Assembly (NCBI GenBank): GCA_027318865.1
Contig: DAHVOJ010000001.1
Span: 1 to 64,000 of the forward strand
Direction of reading: 5' to 3'
Length of the DNA: 64,000 bases
Source: a bacterium
GTDB lineage: Bacteria > SZUA-79 > Acidulodesulfobacterales > Acidulodesulfobacteraceae
Positions 51,335 through 61,086 of the stretch are shown here, piece by piece (the stretch's first letter is position 1; every line of letters begins with the position of its first letter). Below the pieces are notes generated by a model. The model saw nothing but the letters and a program-made list of their open reading frames with translations. It was not told where the DNA came from and ran no database searches. The position numbers were made by a program, and so were the translations under genes.

Positions 51335-53254
51335 TTAAAAACTCGTATATATAAAACCCGGCAGTTTGCTTTTAACTTTCTTCTTATTAAGCGTGCCGTT
51401 TTTGCTTTTTTTATGAACCGGCGGCTTCCACATGCCTTTTTGTTCTAAATATTTTTCTACCACCTTTTTGGCAATTACGGCGGCGTTCGCTCCAAGAAAT
51501 TTTGCATGCATATCAAGCACTACCACGGCTATTTCAGGATTTTTAAGCGGAGCAAAACCCACGAACCATGCATTGTCGCGATATTTTCTCGGTATGGATT
51601 TTATATCGTAAATAGAATACGTTTTCGATATAATCTGTGCCGTGCCCGTTTTTCCGCAAAATTTTATGCCTTTTATTCTTGCGTTTACCGCCGTTCCGTA
51701 ACTTTTGCTTACGACTTCGCACAACCCCTTTTTAACGGCGTCAAGATATTTTCGCTTTATACCTATGTTCCGTATTAACTTAGGCGACATCTCTTTTAAT
51801 ATCCCGCCTTTTTGCGATACTATTTTTTCAAGCAGATACGGCCTATACAGTTTACCGCCGTTAGCTATAGCGCTGTATGCCATAACAAGCTGTATAGGCG
51901 AAACAAGGTCGTAGCTCTGTCCTATAATTGCGGAAAGAGTCGAACCTTTATACCAGCGCCTGTGATATCTGTCGTAAACAAGTTGTTTAGTGGGAATAAA
52001 ACCCGGATTTTCGTCCGGAAGATCTATTCCCGTTTTTTCTCCCAAACCAAGTTTGTATGCATATTCAGCCAGCTGGTCTATACCTATTCTTACGCCTATA
52101 GAATAAAAATAAGTATCGACGGACTCGGCAATCGCCCTGTATAAATTTACTTTTGAGTGTTGATACGGATTCCAGTTATAAAAAACCGCGTTTCCCAGTT
52201 TAAAGGTAGGACCGGAATAAATTTTTTTACGCGGCGTAATTAAATGTAAAGAAAGAGCGGCAAGGGAGGCTATCGCCTTAAAGGTGGAACCGGGTGCGAG
52301 AGCATTCTGAATTCCCTTATTTTGCAGGGGATGTTCGTCATTGTTAATAATGGCGTCCCAGTGTTTAACGCTTATGCCTGCCGAGAAATAAAAAGGGTTA
52401 AAAGACGGCGTGGACACCATGGCAAGAACTTTCCCGTTTTCGGGATCCACGGCTATTACCGCCCCTTCTCTTTTTTTCATAAGTTTATAAGCCAGTCTTT
52501 GAAGGGAAAAATCAAGGGTGGTGTATAAATTAGCTCCCATAACGGGTTTTTTTACAATAACCCTGCCTATAGATTCTCCTTTTGAATTAACCACTATTCT
52601 CTTCTCTCCGTCCTTTCCGTGCAAATATTTTTGATAGTAGTATTCTAATCCGGTTTTCCCTATAATGTCGGAAGAATTCAGATAAGAATATTTCGCCTCT
52701 TTTAGCTGCGCAGAAGACACGGGCCCTACATAACCGAAAATCTGCGCGCCCATTTTTCCGTAAGGATAATGCCTTATAGGAATTTTAACTATAAAAAAAC
52801 CATCGAGAAAGAGCTTGTTTACCTCGAATTCGGATAATTGTTTAATCGAGATATCGCGCATTAAAATAATCGGTTCGTAAGGGGGCAAAAACTCTTCTTT
52901 TTTAACTTTTTTAAAAAAGCGGCGATAATTTTTATGCATCAGTCCGGCGAGGAATTGTAATTCCGGTTTTAAGTTTTTCGCACGCGACATCGTAACGGCA
53001 ATATTAAAAGACGATTCGTTATCGACGAAAGTTTTGCCTCCGGCGGAAAGTATATCGCCCCTCGGAGCGGCTAAATATATGACCCTTGTAGCATTGTCCC
53101 GGGCCAGATTATAATAATAACCGCCCATCATAATCTGAAGATAAAAAAGCCTGAGTATTAAAATTAATAACAGAACGGTTACTATAATAGCTATCGTATC
53201 GATCCTGTTTTTCTGTTCTTTAAATATCCCGTTTTCGTTATATAACGACGACAT
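51335..53254 (-). CDS. mrdA: penicillin-binding protein 2
   Basis: MrdA cross-links peptidoglycan during elongation with RodA. The 639-aa protein has one N-terminal membrane helix (about 20-42) and the PBP dimerisation block RDNATRVIYLAAPRGDILS. The acyl-enzyme serine is in PGSTFKA, the second motif is SVD, and the third is KTGTAQ. The C-terminus is Lys-rich and slightly extended. The order mreB-C-D-(chaperone)-mrdA-rodA is the usual rod operon. Confidence 0.96.
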   Translation of the reverse strand: MSSLYNENGIFKEQKNRIDTIAIIVTVLLLILILRLFYLQIMMGGYYYNLARDNATRVIYLAAPRGDILSAGGKTFVDNESSFNIAVTMSRAKNLKPELQFLAGLMHKNYRRFFKKVKKEEFLPPYEPIILMRDISIKQLSEFEVNKLFLDGFFIVKIPIRHYPYGKMGAQIFGYVGPVSSAQLKEAKYSYLNSSDIIGKTGLEYYYQKYLHGKDGEKRIVVNSKGESIGRVIVKKPVMGANLYTTLDFSLQRLAYKLMKKREGAVIAVDPENGKVLAMVSTPSFNPFYFSAGISVKHWDAIINNDEHPLQNKGIQNALAPGSTFKAIASLAALSLHLITPRKKIYSGPTFKLGNAVFYNWNPYQHSKVNLYRAIAESVDTYFYSIGVRIGIDQLAEYAYKLGLGEKTGIDLPDENPGFIPTKQLVYDRYHRRWYKGSTLSAIIGQSYDLVSPIQLVMAYSAIANGGKLYRPYLLEKIVSQKGGILKEMSPKLIRNIGIKRKYLDAVKKGLCEVVSKSYGTAVNARIKGIKFCGKTGTAQIISKTYSIYDIKSIPRKYRDNAWFVGFAPLKNPEIAVVVLDMHAKFLGANAAVIAKKVVEKYLEQKGMWKPPVHKKSKNGTLNKKKVKSKLPGFIYTSF

Positions 53255-53347
53255 ATGACATACTAAATAATAATGCAGATATAAAATACCCTGTCCTATT
53301 CCTGTATAATCGGATATAAGGTTGCATGGTGCGGGTATATATGTTAG

Positions 53348-54406
53348 TTAATATGGATGAAACGACGATAAGGCATTTTTATCGATTTTAACGTTCGATT
53401 TAGATTCCAGATAATCGACGTAACCGTCTAAAAATTCCCGCTCTTTCCGCAAACCGTAAAACTCTTTTTCTTTGAGCATTGCATTGCCGGCGCCCGTAGA
53501 ATTTGTTTTGGAAACGGAATTTGAAATATATTCGGGAAAATAAACCTTCAAAATTTTGATTGCGGCATATCCATGTTTTACGGAAAAAATTTCGCCGATT
53601 ACGGTTTTTCTGACTCCGTTATATATGGAATTTAACGTGCTGCCGTTAAAAGCGTATTTTTTGAAGTAAACCGATTTTATAAGACCCGCTTCGGAAAAAA
53701 GAGGAACGACTTTAACGTTCCCATCGTATTCTTTCGAAAGTCCCGTAAAATCTTTATTAAATAACGCGGCTTTTTTAAGAAAATCCCCCGCTTTGCTTTT
53801 CGATTTAAAAACAGCTATTTCAAAAGAAACCGACTTATTTTTTATTTTATAATCGTTTATAAACTGGACGTTTACGATGCTGAAAGATTCTTCTATTATT
53901 CTTTTTATATATCCCCTCGTAATTTCGTTTCCGTAGCTTTTTTCAAAAGCGGCGGGCGTCGTATGATTATCTTGCATATCGGTCCTAAACAATTTGCCGC
54001 TGAATTTTCCGTTTTTTTGAAACGCCGGAGCCGACGCTATGTTTCTTGCTATAAATCTATTGGAAACTTCAATGCCGAACACGCCCTTTTTTAATTCTAA
54101 AACCTTGTCGGCAATAAGCGATGACAACGCCGAACCGGTCAGGCCGAGTCCGCTTAATTCTTTTTGCGTTAATTTATTACCGTAAAGCCGTTCGTATTCA
54201 TTTTCCAGTCTTCCGTAATAGCGGTTTAAAGCGTTCAGCGTAATGCCCTTTCCGGCTACGACTGCGACGTCGCCAGGCGATACTCCGCCTCCCACTCCCA
54301 TTATGTACGGAAGAAAGCTGAAACCGACTATAAACAAAAACCCCACGAGTATAGTAATAATTTTTCCCGCCGTGTGGGCATAAAACCTTCTTAAAAAATC
54401 AAGCAT
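53348..54406 (-). CDS. PpiD/SurA-N-like membrane-anchored chaperone
   Basis: The 352-aa protein has one N-terminal membrane helix (about 14-38) preceded by LRRFYAHTAGKII, typical of PpiD. The SurA_N-like chaperone helices follow: INALNRYYGRLENEYERLYG-like sequence, GLTGSALSSLIADKVLELK and FGIEVSNRFIARNI. It lacks a recognisable parvulin PPIase domain. The C-terminal half is short and unlike it, so it is probably a chaperone only. It is encoded between mreD and mrdA, an unusual place, which suggests a role in exporting or assembling the rod-complex proteins (inference). Confidence 0.75.
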   Translation of the reverse strand: MLDFLRRFYAHTAGKIITILVGFLFIVGFSFLPYIMGVGGGVSPGDVAVVAGKGITLNALNRYYGRLENEYERLYGNKLTQKELSGLGLTGSALSSLIADKVLELKKGVFGIEVSNRFIARNIASAPAFQKNGKFSGKLFRTDMQDNHTTPAAFEKSYGNEITRGYIKRIIEESFSIVNVQFINDYKIKNKSVSFEIAVFKSKSKAGDFLKKAALFNKDFTGLSKEYDGNVKVVPLFSEAGLIKSVYFKKYAFNGSTLNSIYNGVRKTVIGEIFSVKHGYAAIKILKVYFPEYISNSVSKTNSTGAGNAMLKEKEFYGLRKEREFLDGYVDYLESKSNVKIDKNALSSFHPY

Positions 54407-54499
54407 AATTATTTAAAGCTCCTTAAAAATTTTATAAATTTATAAATTAAATAATTATAATATTTATTATAATTAATATTATTATAATTGTAAATTCGG

Positions 54500-55054
54500 T
54501 TAAAGATACATCAATTTTTTTTTATTTAAAAAATTACCGAAGCCGATTTTTTTAAAAATATAAAATACCCATGGGGAAACTAAAGCCGTAGAAACAGTCA
54601 CCGGAAAACCATAGGACAAAATGAAGTTCCAATATAAAAAATTTATGTTTAAACCGTAAAAAACTATTAAAAAAAGAATAAAATAAAATATGCACGATAC
54701 GATAAAAGTTATTAAAATTTCGTTCGGGACATTGTCGTAAGGAATTCTGCGCCATACAACATATGAGGCTGCATACGATAATGTTCCCGCAAGCCCGAAA
54801 ACCGAAGGATTTAACGGCGTCATAGAACCGTAAACGTAAAACATTATATACGCCGCGATCCAACCCGAATATACGTCTAAATAGGCGGATACGTAAACTA
54901 ATCCGGCTAACGCAAGATTGGGGAAAACATAAAAAGAACCGGAATCAAAATTAAAATAGTTGCTGAAAATAAGAGGGAATATAATTAAAAACAAAAACAA
55001 ACATATTATATAAAAATATTTATAAATAATATTATTATTTTTCGACGAGAACAT
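54500..55054 (-). CDS. mreD: rod shape-determining protein MreD
   Basis: The 184-aa protein is mostly membrane helices (five or six), with short polar loops. Its sequence is weakly conserved, as in all MreD. The stretch FPNLALAGLVYVSAYLDVYSG and the position directly after mreC, overlapping it by 20 bases, support the name. MreD links MreC to the membrane elongation complex. Confidence 0.85.
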   Translation of the reverse strand: MFSSKNNNIIYKYFYIICLFLFLIIFPLIFSNYFNFDSGSFYVFPNLALAGLVYVSAYLDVYSGWIAAYIMFYVYGSMTPLNPSVFGLAGTLSYAASYVVWRRIPYDNVPNEILITFIVSCIFYFILFLIVFYGLNINFLYWNFILSYGFPVTVSTALVSPWVFYIFKKIGFGNFLNKKKLMYL

Positions 55055-55859
55055 ATTTTTCGTTAAACAGGTTTTTATACGGCATTATAGTTATGCGCTG
55101 GAATATATCGTAACTTTTTTTTCTTACCGAAATTACTCTGCCTACATATATTCCCGACGTAAAGACGCCGCCTAATCCCGACGTCAAAATTTTGTCGCCT
55201 TTATCGACTTTTTTTGAATTAAACACGAATCTCATTTCAAGATAACCGTTGCCCGCGCCATGAACTATACCCATAGTTCCGGTATTTGCGTCTATTACGG
55301 AAAAAACGCACTTCGGGTTTGTAATCGGAATAACCTTTGACCTGCCGCGTCCGGCATAAACCACGCGTCCAACCACTCCGTCGTAAGAAATAACGCCGTT
55401 CCCGTTCTTAATTCCGTCTTTAGCTCCTTTATTTATATATAACCCGTAAAACCAGCCTTCTATGCCGTGCAGTATAACTTTAGCCGCAACGGATTTTTTG
55501 CTTATAGAGTTCTTTAAAAACAGCAGGGATTTAAGTTCCCTGTTTTCTATGGCGTAATCCCTGTAGCGGTTATATTTAAACTTTATTTTTTTTAATTCTT
55601 GTTTAAGTTTTCCGTTCTGTTTATTAACGGACAGGAGGCCGATATAATTTTTATAAATTTTTTCGGAAACCGCTGCCGGATAATCCGCCAATCTATAAAT
55701 CGAATATATTTTATCTCCTATAAAATCGGAAAAGGAGCCTCCAAATTTAACGCCTTTTAAAGAAAATACGTAAATTGCAGCGGATATTATTACAACTGCC
55801 AAAAGAACTATAACATCTTTGTGCTTTTTAAATTTTAACTTTTTAGCAAACTTTCCCAC
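55035..55859 (-). CDS. mreC: rod shape-determining protein MreC
   Basis: The 274-aa protein has a cytoplasmic Lys-rich tip, one membrane helix (about 18-36) and a coiled-coil (LLSVNKQNGKLKQELKKIKF). The periplasmic beta domain has GIVHGAGNGYLEMRF, VDKGDKILTSGLGGVFTSGIYVGRV. These are standard for MreC, which joins MreB to penicillin-binding proteins. It begins 5 bases after mreB. Confidence 0.95.
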   Translation of the reverse strand: MGKFAKKLKFKKHKDVIVLLAVVIISAAIYVFSLKGVKFGGSFSDFIGDKIYSIYRLADYPAAVSEKIYKNYIGLLSVNKQNGKLKQELKKIKFKYNRYRDYAIENRELKSLLFLKNSISKKSVAAKVILHGIEGWFYGLYINKGAKDGIKNGNGVISYDGVVGRVVYAGRGRSKVIPITNPKCVFSVIDANTGTMGIVHGAGNGYLEMRFVFNSKKVDKGDKILTSGLGGVFTSGIYVGRVISVRKKSYDIFQRITIMPYKNLFNEKYVLVEK

Positions 55860-55864
55860 AACGG

Positions 55865-56902
55865 TTAATTCTCTAACATTATATCTTTCAGAACATTAAT
55901 TTCGTTTAACGCTTTGCCTGCTCCGCGGACGACGCATGTAAGGGGGTCGTCGGCTATTATAACCGGCAATTCCGTATGTTCCCTTATAAGAACGTCGATA
56001 TTTTTCAAAAGCGCCCCTCCGCCTGCAAGTACTATTCCTCTATCCACTATATCGGATGAAAGTTCGGGCGGAATTTTTTCAAGCGTGGTTTTTATCGCAT
56101 CGACTATCTGCGCCGCCGGTTCGGATATAGCTTCCAAAACTTCGGAAGAATTTATTTCTATAATCTTAGGTATGCCGCTGACTAAATCTCTGCCCTTAAT
56201 ACTCATCTTGGACTCTTCTTCGACTGGATAGACCGTGCCTATAGTCATTTTAACGAGTTCTGCCGTCCTATCGCCTATTAGAAGATTATATTTTTTCTTT
56301 ATATACTGTATTATAGAGTCGTCGATTTTGTCTCCGCCTACCCTTAAGGATTTGGCAAAGACGATGCCGGACATAGAAATAACGGCTACCTCCGTAGTTC
56401 CGCCTCCTATATCGACTATCATATTCCCCGCGGCTTCGGTAATGGGAAGTCCTGCGCCTATAGCGGCCGCAACGGGCTCTTCGATGAGATAAACCACCCT
56501 TGCTCCGGCGGCTTCCGCAGATTCCCTGACCGCTCTTCTTTCAACCGCCGTAATACCGGAAGGAATAGCTACGATTATTCTCGGCCTTATCATGCTTTTC
56601 CTGTTATGTATTTTTCTGATAAAATATTTCAGCATCGCCTCCACCACTTCAAAATCGGCTATAACTCCGTCTTTCATGGGTCTTATGGCAGAAATGTTTC
56701 CCGGCGTCCTTCCAAGCATTTTCTTTGCATCTTTTCCTACGGCAAGAATTTTCTTTTCTCCCCGCAAGTCTATATGAACCGCGACCACCGAAGGTTCATT
56801 GGAAATGATACCTTTGTCTTTTACATAAATAAGCGTATTTGCGGTCCCAAGGTCGATGGCAAGGTCGTTACTGAATAAACCTATCAAACTATCGACAAAC
56901 AT
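55865..56902 (-). CDS. mreB: rod shape-determining protein MreB
   Basis: MreB is the bacterial actin that positions wall synthesis. The 345-aa protein has the phosphate-1 loop [33 protein letters not shown], the phosphate-2 motif [13 protein letters not shown] and the adenosine motif [13 protein letters not shown]. It heads the mreBCD operon; 75 bases separate it from the upstream HD-domain gene. Confidence 0.98.
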   Translation of the reverse strand: MFVDSLIGLFSNDLAIDLGTANTLIYVKDKGIISNEPSVVAVHIDLRGEKKILAVGKDAKKMLGRTPGNISAIRPMKDGVIADFEVVEAMLKYFIRKIHNRKSMIRPRIIVAIPSGITAVERRAVRESAEAAGARVVYLIEEPVAAAIGAGLPITEAAGNMIVDIGGGTTEVAVISMSGIVFAKSLRVGGDKIDDSIIQYIKKKYNLLIGDRTAELVKMTIGTVYPVEEESKMSIKGRDLVSGIPKIIEINSSEVLEAISEPAAQIVDAIKTTLEKIPPELSSDIVDRGIVLAGGGALLKNIDVLIREHTELPVIIADDPLTCVVRGAGKALNEINVLKDIMLEN

Positions 56903-56977
56903 AATTAAATAACCTCTCTTTGCATATCTTTTAAATCTTATAATATATTGCTAATTTTAGCAACTAAAACTTTTTTT

Positions 56978-57952
56978 CTACCCGGCGGTAAACAACCGCG
57001 CATTAAGCAGGTATCTGTCTAACGATTTTGAATACTGGCTCCACAAGACGTTACCGTTGTTTTCGATAAAATCGGCAATCTGGTTTTCTTTGGAATCCAT
57101 ATTGTCTATATAATGAAGAAGAAAAGCCTCAGCCGTTTTTGGCCTTTTCGGCGAACCGTATTCCATCTCGCCGTGATGCGAAATTATACAGTGCAAAAGA
57201 ATAAGCTTCAAATTTTCCGGAAATCCCCGTATCTCCGATATTTTTTCGCTCACTGCCGACGCGCCTAAGACTATATGCCCTAAAAGCCTTCCTTCGTCGG
57301 AATATTCCGTAACGTTGTTTTTAATCCTCAACTCTTCCATCTTCCCTGCGTCGTGCAGAAATATAGAGGCTAAAAGGACGTCTTTTATAACGTATCTTTT
57401 ATAATGTTCCGAAAGGAAAACCCCTATTTTAAGCATACTGAGCGTGTGTTCGAGCAGTCCTCCGACATATGCATGATGAATGGATTTTGCGGCGGGAAGC
57501 GTTTTAAAAAGTTTTATGTAATTTTCGTCTTCAAAAAATTTATCGACGAGTTTTATGATAAATTCGTCCGTTAAATTTTCTTTTAAGACTGATTTTAGTT
57601 CATTGAACATGGATTCTATACCATTTCTCGAAGATTTAAAAAACAACGCCGCATCTTCGGCTCCAAGCGTTTCGAATCCTATTTTTTCTATTTCGGAAAT
57701 ACTGAGTTGAAGCTCGTTCTGGAACAAGGAACTTTTGGATTTTATCCTGATTATATCCCCTGTTTCGAACAGCTGAGCCGATTTATCGACGTTATCCCAT
57801 ATATAACCTTTGATTTCACCGGTTTTATCCGATAATTTCAGATAAAGGTAAGGCTTTCCGGTTTTACCCATAGCCTGCGATTTGCTTTTGACGAGAAAAA
57901 AGGAGTCTATCTTCTGATTTTCCCCGATTTCCGAAACTAAAATTTTTTCCAT
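56978..57952 (-). CDS. OB-fold/HD-domain 3'-5' exoribonuclease, YhaM-like
   Basis: The 324-aa protein has an N-terminal OB-fold nucleic-acid-binding domain (about 10-85; FLVKSKSQAMGKTGKPYLYLKL-type sequence). The HD phosphohydrolase domain has SIHHAYVGGLLEHTLSMLK, FLHDAGKMEEL (the HD metal site), LGHIVLGA and ISHHGEMEYGSPK. This order is that of YhaM, a 3'-5' exonuclease of RNA/DNA. Substrate preference cannot be told. Confidence 0.88.
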   Translation of the reverse strand: MEKILVSEIGENQKIDSFFLVKSKSQAMGKTGKPYLYLKLSDKTGEIKGYIWDNVDKSAQLFETGDIIRIKSKSSLFQNELQLSISEIEKIGFETLGAEDAALFFKSSRNGIESMFNELKSVLKENLTDEFIIKLVDKFFEDENYIKLFKTLPAAKSIHHAYVGGLLEHTLSMLKIGVFLSEHYKRYVIKDVLLASIFLHDAGKMEELRIKNNVTEYSDEGRLLGHIVLGASAVSEKISEIRGFPENLKLILLHCIISHHGEMEYGSPKRPKTAEAFLLHYIDNMDSKENQIADFIENNGNVLWSQYSKSLDRYLLNARLFTAG

Positions 57953-58037
57953 ATATGCTTATTCCCTTAATCCTGCAATAGAAAATATTTATAAGGTATT
58001 TATATTAACAAAACAAAGCATAAAAATCAAAAAAAAA

Positions 58038-59495
58038 TTAACCAACCTCGTTATAACGCCTGAGTTTAAAATTAACGCCGAGGTTTTTTGCAAGATTTTC
58101 TATGAATGTTATATCTATACCCGGTAAATCTATTGCGGTAACGGTAACGTTTTTTATATGTTTTTTAGATTCTTTAACAAAATCGAGAACCGAATCATAC
58201 GCATTTATGCCTTTTAAAGTTATCTGCGGATCGCATATATCGCCGTATATTTTTGAATTCTGCGCATTGAGGCTTATGCTTACGGCATCTATAACGCTTC
58301 CGAGTTCGGCGGCTATATTGCGGCCGTAAACCGCATTTGCAAGTCCGTCGGTATCGAGCCTGATTTTTATACCGTCCGAACTTATCGGATAAATATTCTT
58401 TTTTACCTTTTCGGCAACTTCCTTTAACGTTTCTATTCTCAAAGTCGGTTCGCCCAACCCGCAGAATACTATTTCGTCAAAATCGTAATAACGAAAAATA
58501 GACGATAAAACCTCGCTTGCGGACGGTTCTTTTTTCAGGCGGAGATTATATCCCTTAACGCAGAAATTGCTTCCGTTCCCCTGTTCTTTAGGGCAGAAAA
58601 CACACCTGTTCGTGCATTTATTGGTAAGGTTGACGTAAACGGAATTTCTTATTTTATAGGCAACGGCGGGATAAAAACCTTCTACGCCTTCGAGCGAAAA
58701 AAGATTTACCGTATTCTGAACGGTTAAATCGTCCATTTTTTTCTTATCCACGCCTTTTTCGGCAGTTAAAACGTCAAGAACAAAACGGACGTAGGACGGT
58801 TCATTTCTCTTGCCCCTGAAAATCTGCGGGGCAAGATACGGGCTATCCGTTTCTATGAGAAGTTTTTCGGACGGTATTTTTTTAGAGACGGCTCTGAGTC
58901 CGTCGTTTTTTTTATATGTTATATTACCGGAGAAAGATATAAAAAAACCCATTTTTAACATTTCGTCGGCTACCGCCTGCTCTGCCGACGAAAAACAGTG
59001 TATAACGCCTCCGAAAAAACCGTCCGGATTTTTCGCATATTCTTTTAAAATTTTAATTGCGTCTTCATAGGCATCCCTTATATGAATTATGACCGGAAGT
59101 TCTTTTGCCGAAGCAAGTCCGAGTTGAAATTTAAAAAGTTCTTTCTGTTTTATTTTATTTTTTTCAAAATCTTCTTGCGAAAGAGCGGGCAAAAAATAAT
59201 CCAACCCTATTTCACCGACCGCAACGAGCTTTCTTTTATTTATAGAATAATATTTTTCAAACTTTTCCGCTATATCCGCAAGGTCTTTATATGGGCTTTT
59301 GGGATGAACGCCAAGCGTCGTGTATATATTATCATGCGAACCGATTATTTCGGCGGTTTTTTCGAGCCTTTCGTTTTGAGCTAAAGAGCCTATCGACACG
59401 GCATGCGTAACGCCGTTTTCGAACATCCTCGATAAAACTCCGTCAAAGTCGCCGTCAAAAACAGGCATTTCAAGATGGCAGTGGGAATCTATCAT
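58038..59495 (-). CDS. TatD family nuclease fused to a radical SAM domain
   Basis: Residues 1-260 are a TatD-type metal-dependent DNase: MIDSHCHLEMPVFDGD, VSIGSLAQ, GVHPKSPY, VAVGEIGLDYF, PVIIHIRDAYEDAIK, HCFSSAEQAVAD and LLIETDSPYLAP. Residues about 265-485 are a radical SAM enzyme with the iron-sulfur motif CTNRCVFC (C-x3-C-x2-C) and CGLGEPTLR. In other bacteria a separate TatD-associated radical SAM protein is encoded next to tatD; here the two are one 485-aa chain. The reaction of the second part is unknown. It starts 14 bases after metG. Confidence 0.92.
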   Translation of the reverse strand: MIDSHCHLEMPVFDGDFDGVLSRMFENGVTHAVSIGSLAQNERLEKTAEIIGSHDNIYTTLGVHPKSPYKDLADIAEKFEKYYSINKRKLVAVGEIGLDYFLPALSQEDFEKNKIKQKELFKFQLGLASAKELPVIIHIRDAYEDAIKILKEYAKNPDGFFGGVIHCFSSAEQAVADEMLKMGFFISFSGNITYKKNDGLRAVSKKIPSEKLLIETDSPYLAPQIFRGKRNEPSYVRFVLDVLTAEKGVDKKKMDDLTVQNTVNLFSLEGVEGFYPAVAYKIRNSVYVNLTNKCTNRCVFCPKEQGNGSNFCVKGYNLRLKKEPSASEVLSSIFRYYDFDEIVFCGLGEPTLRIETLKEVAEKVKKNIYPISSDGIKIRLDTDGLANAVYGRNIAAELGSVIDAVSISLNAQNSKIYGDICDPQITLKGINAYDSVLDFVKESKKHIKNVTVTAIDLPGIDITFIENLAKNLGVNFKLRRYNEVG

Positions 59496-59509
59496 ATATA
59501 GTTATTCTG

Positions 59510-61084
59510 TTATTCTTCAGGCTTAATTTTGGGAAACATAATTTCGATTTTTTCGGCTATGCGAAATCCGTCTTTAAACAATTTGCCGCAAAGAGCGGCA
59601 ATATCTTCGGGAGCGGCGGAAAAACCGGGCGCATCGAACGGCGGAATATTTAATATAGCATTTATTTTCTTTGACGTTTCCGGCATAAAAGGATAAATTA
59701 AATACGAAATATAATAAATAGAAATTGTTACGGTCCTCAATATTTTCAATAAATTCTTTTTTTGTTCCAAGTCGTCCATGTTTAATTTCCATGGAGCGGA
59801 GTCGTTTATATACTTGTTAGCTATGTTTATAAACCCGAATATGTCTTCTAAAATTTTTGCGAAATCGTAATCGTCGTATCTGCGGTCTATATTTTTCAAA
59901 ATACGGCGGACTGTTTTTAAAACCTCGTCGTCTTCGCCGGCGGATACGCTTCCCGGAATGTTTCCGCCTGTATATTTATTCAGCATTGCGGCGGTTCTGG
60001 AAATTAAATTTCCAAGATCGTTTGCAAGTCCCGAGTTGTATCTCGTAATAAAATTATCTGCGTTGAAATCTCCGTCGAGACCTAACGTTATTTCGCTTAA
60101 AAGATAAAAGCGCAGGGGGTCGGGACCGAATTTTTTAATTAAAGATACCGGATCCACGACGTTTCCTAACGATTTAGACATCTTCCTGCCGCCTTGAAGC
60201 CACCAGCCGTGGGCAGTTACGATTTTGGGCGGCTCAAGTCCGAGGGAAAAAAGCATGCTCGGCCAGTAAACGGCATGAAACCTTAATATGTCTTTGCCTA
60301 CTACGTGGTTGGCAGATTTAGAAAAACGCTCGAAATCGGGATTTTTGCCGTTAAGGAAATCTTCGTATCCGATACCGGTCAGGTAGTTTAAAAGCGCGTC
60401 GAACCATACGTATATAACGTGCTTTTCATTACCCGGCACCGGAATTCCCCATCTGAAAGACGTTCTGGATATGCTTAAATCTTCCAAACCTTCCTTGACG
60501 AAAGACAGAACCTCGTTTCTTCTGAAATCGGGTTTTATAAATTCCGGATTATTTTCGATATAATCCAGAATCCTTTTTTCATATTTTTTTAATTTTAAAT
60601 AATACGTTTCTTCCTTGACTTTTGAAACGGGCCTTCCGCACTGAGGGCATCTTCCGCCTCCTTCCAGAGACTTTTCCGTAAGAAACGTTTCGCAAGGAGT
60701 ACAGTACCACCCTTCGTATCCGGCAAGATATATATCGCCGTTAGCCGACATTTTTTCAAAAGCCGACGTTACGGTTTTAACGTGGTCTTCGTCGGTAGTT
60801 CTTATAAACCTGTCGTATGAAATACCGAGCTCCGTAAAAAGTTCCTTAAACTTGATATGTACCGAATCGGCAAGTTCTTTAGGGTTTATACCTCTCGAAA
60901 CGGCTTCTTTTTCAATTTTTAAACCGTGTTCGTCGGTACCCGTAAGAAAAAAAACTTTGTAGCCGGAAAGCCTTTTGAATCTGGCGATAGAATCGGCTAT
61001 TATAGTCGAATAAGCATGTCCTATATGCGGCTTATCGTTTACGTAATAAATCGGCGTAGTAACGTAAAAATAATCGTTTTTCAT
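59510..61084 (-). CDS. metG: methionyl-tRNA synthetase
   Basis: MetRS charges both initiator and elongator tRNA-Met. The 524-aa class I enzyme has the HIGH-type motif NDKPHIGHAYSTI and the zinc-binding knuckle CTPCETFLTEKSLEGG...CPQCG. The KMSKS loop is GGRKMSKSLGNVVDP, and WYCTPCE and WFDALLNYLTGIGY also fit. It lacks the C-terminal tRNA-binding/dimer domain of the longer forms. It follows ricT by 2 bases. Confidence 0.97.
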   Translation of the reverse strand: MKNDYFYVTTPIYYVNDKPHIGHAYSTIIADSIARFKRLSGYKVFFLTGTDEHGLKIEKEAVSRGINPKELADSVHIKFKELFTELGISYDRFIRTTDEDHVKTVTSAFEKMSANGDIYLAGYEGWYCTPCETFLTEKSLEGGGRCPQCGRPVSKVKEETYYLKLKKYEKRILDYIENNPEFIKPDFRRNEVLSFVKEGLEDLSISRTSFRWGIPVPGNEKHVIYVWFDALLNYLTGIGYEDFLNGKNPDFERFSKSANHVVGKDILRFHAVYWPSMLFSLGLEPPKIVTAHGWWLQGGRKMSKSLGNVVDPVSLIKKFGPDPLRFYLLSEITLGLDGDFNADNFITRYNSGLANDLGNLISRTAAMLNKYTGGNIPGSVSAGEDDEVLKTVRRILKNIDRRYDDYDFAKILEDIFGFINIANKYINDSAPWKLNMDDLEQKKNLLKILRTVTISIYYISYLIYPFMPETSKKINAILNIPPFDAPGFSAAPEDIAALCGKLFKDGFRIAEKIEIMFPKIKPEE

Positions 61085-61086
61085 CT

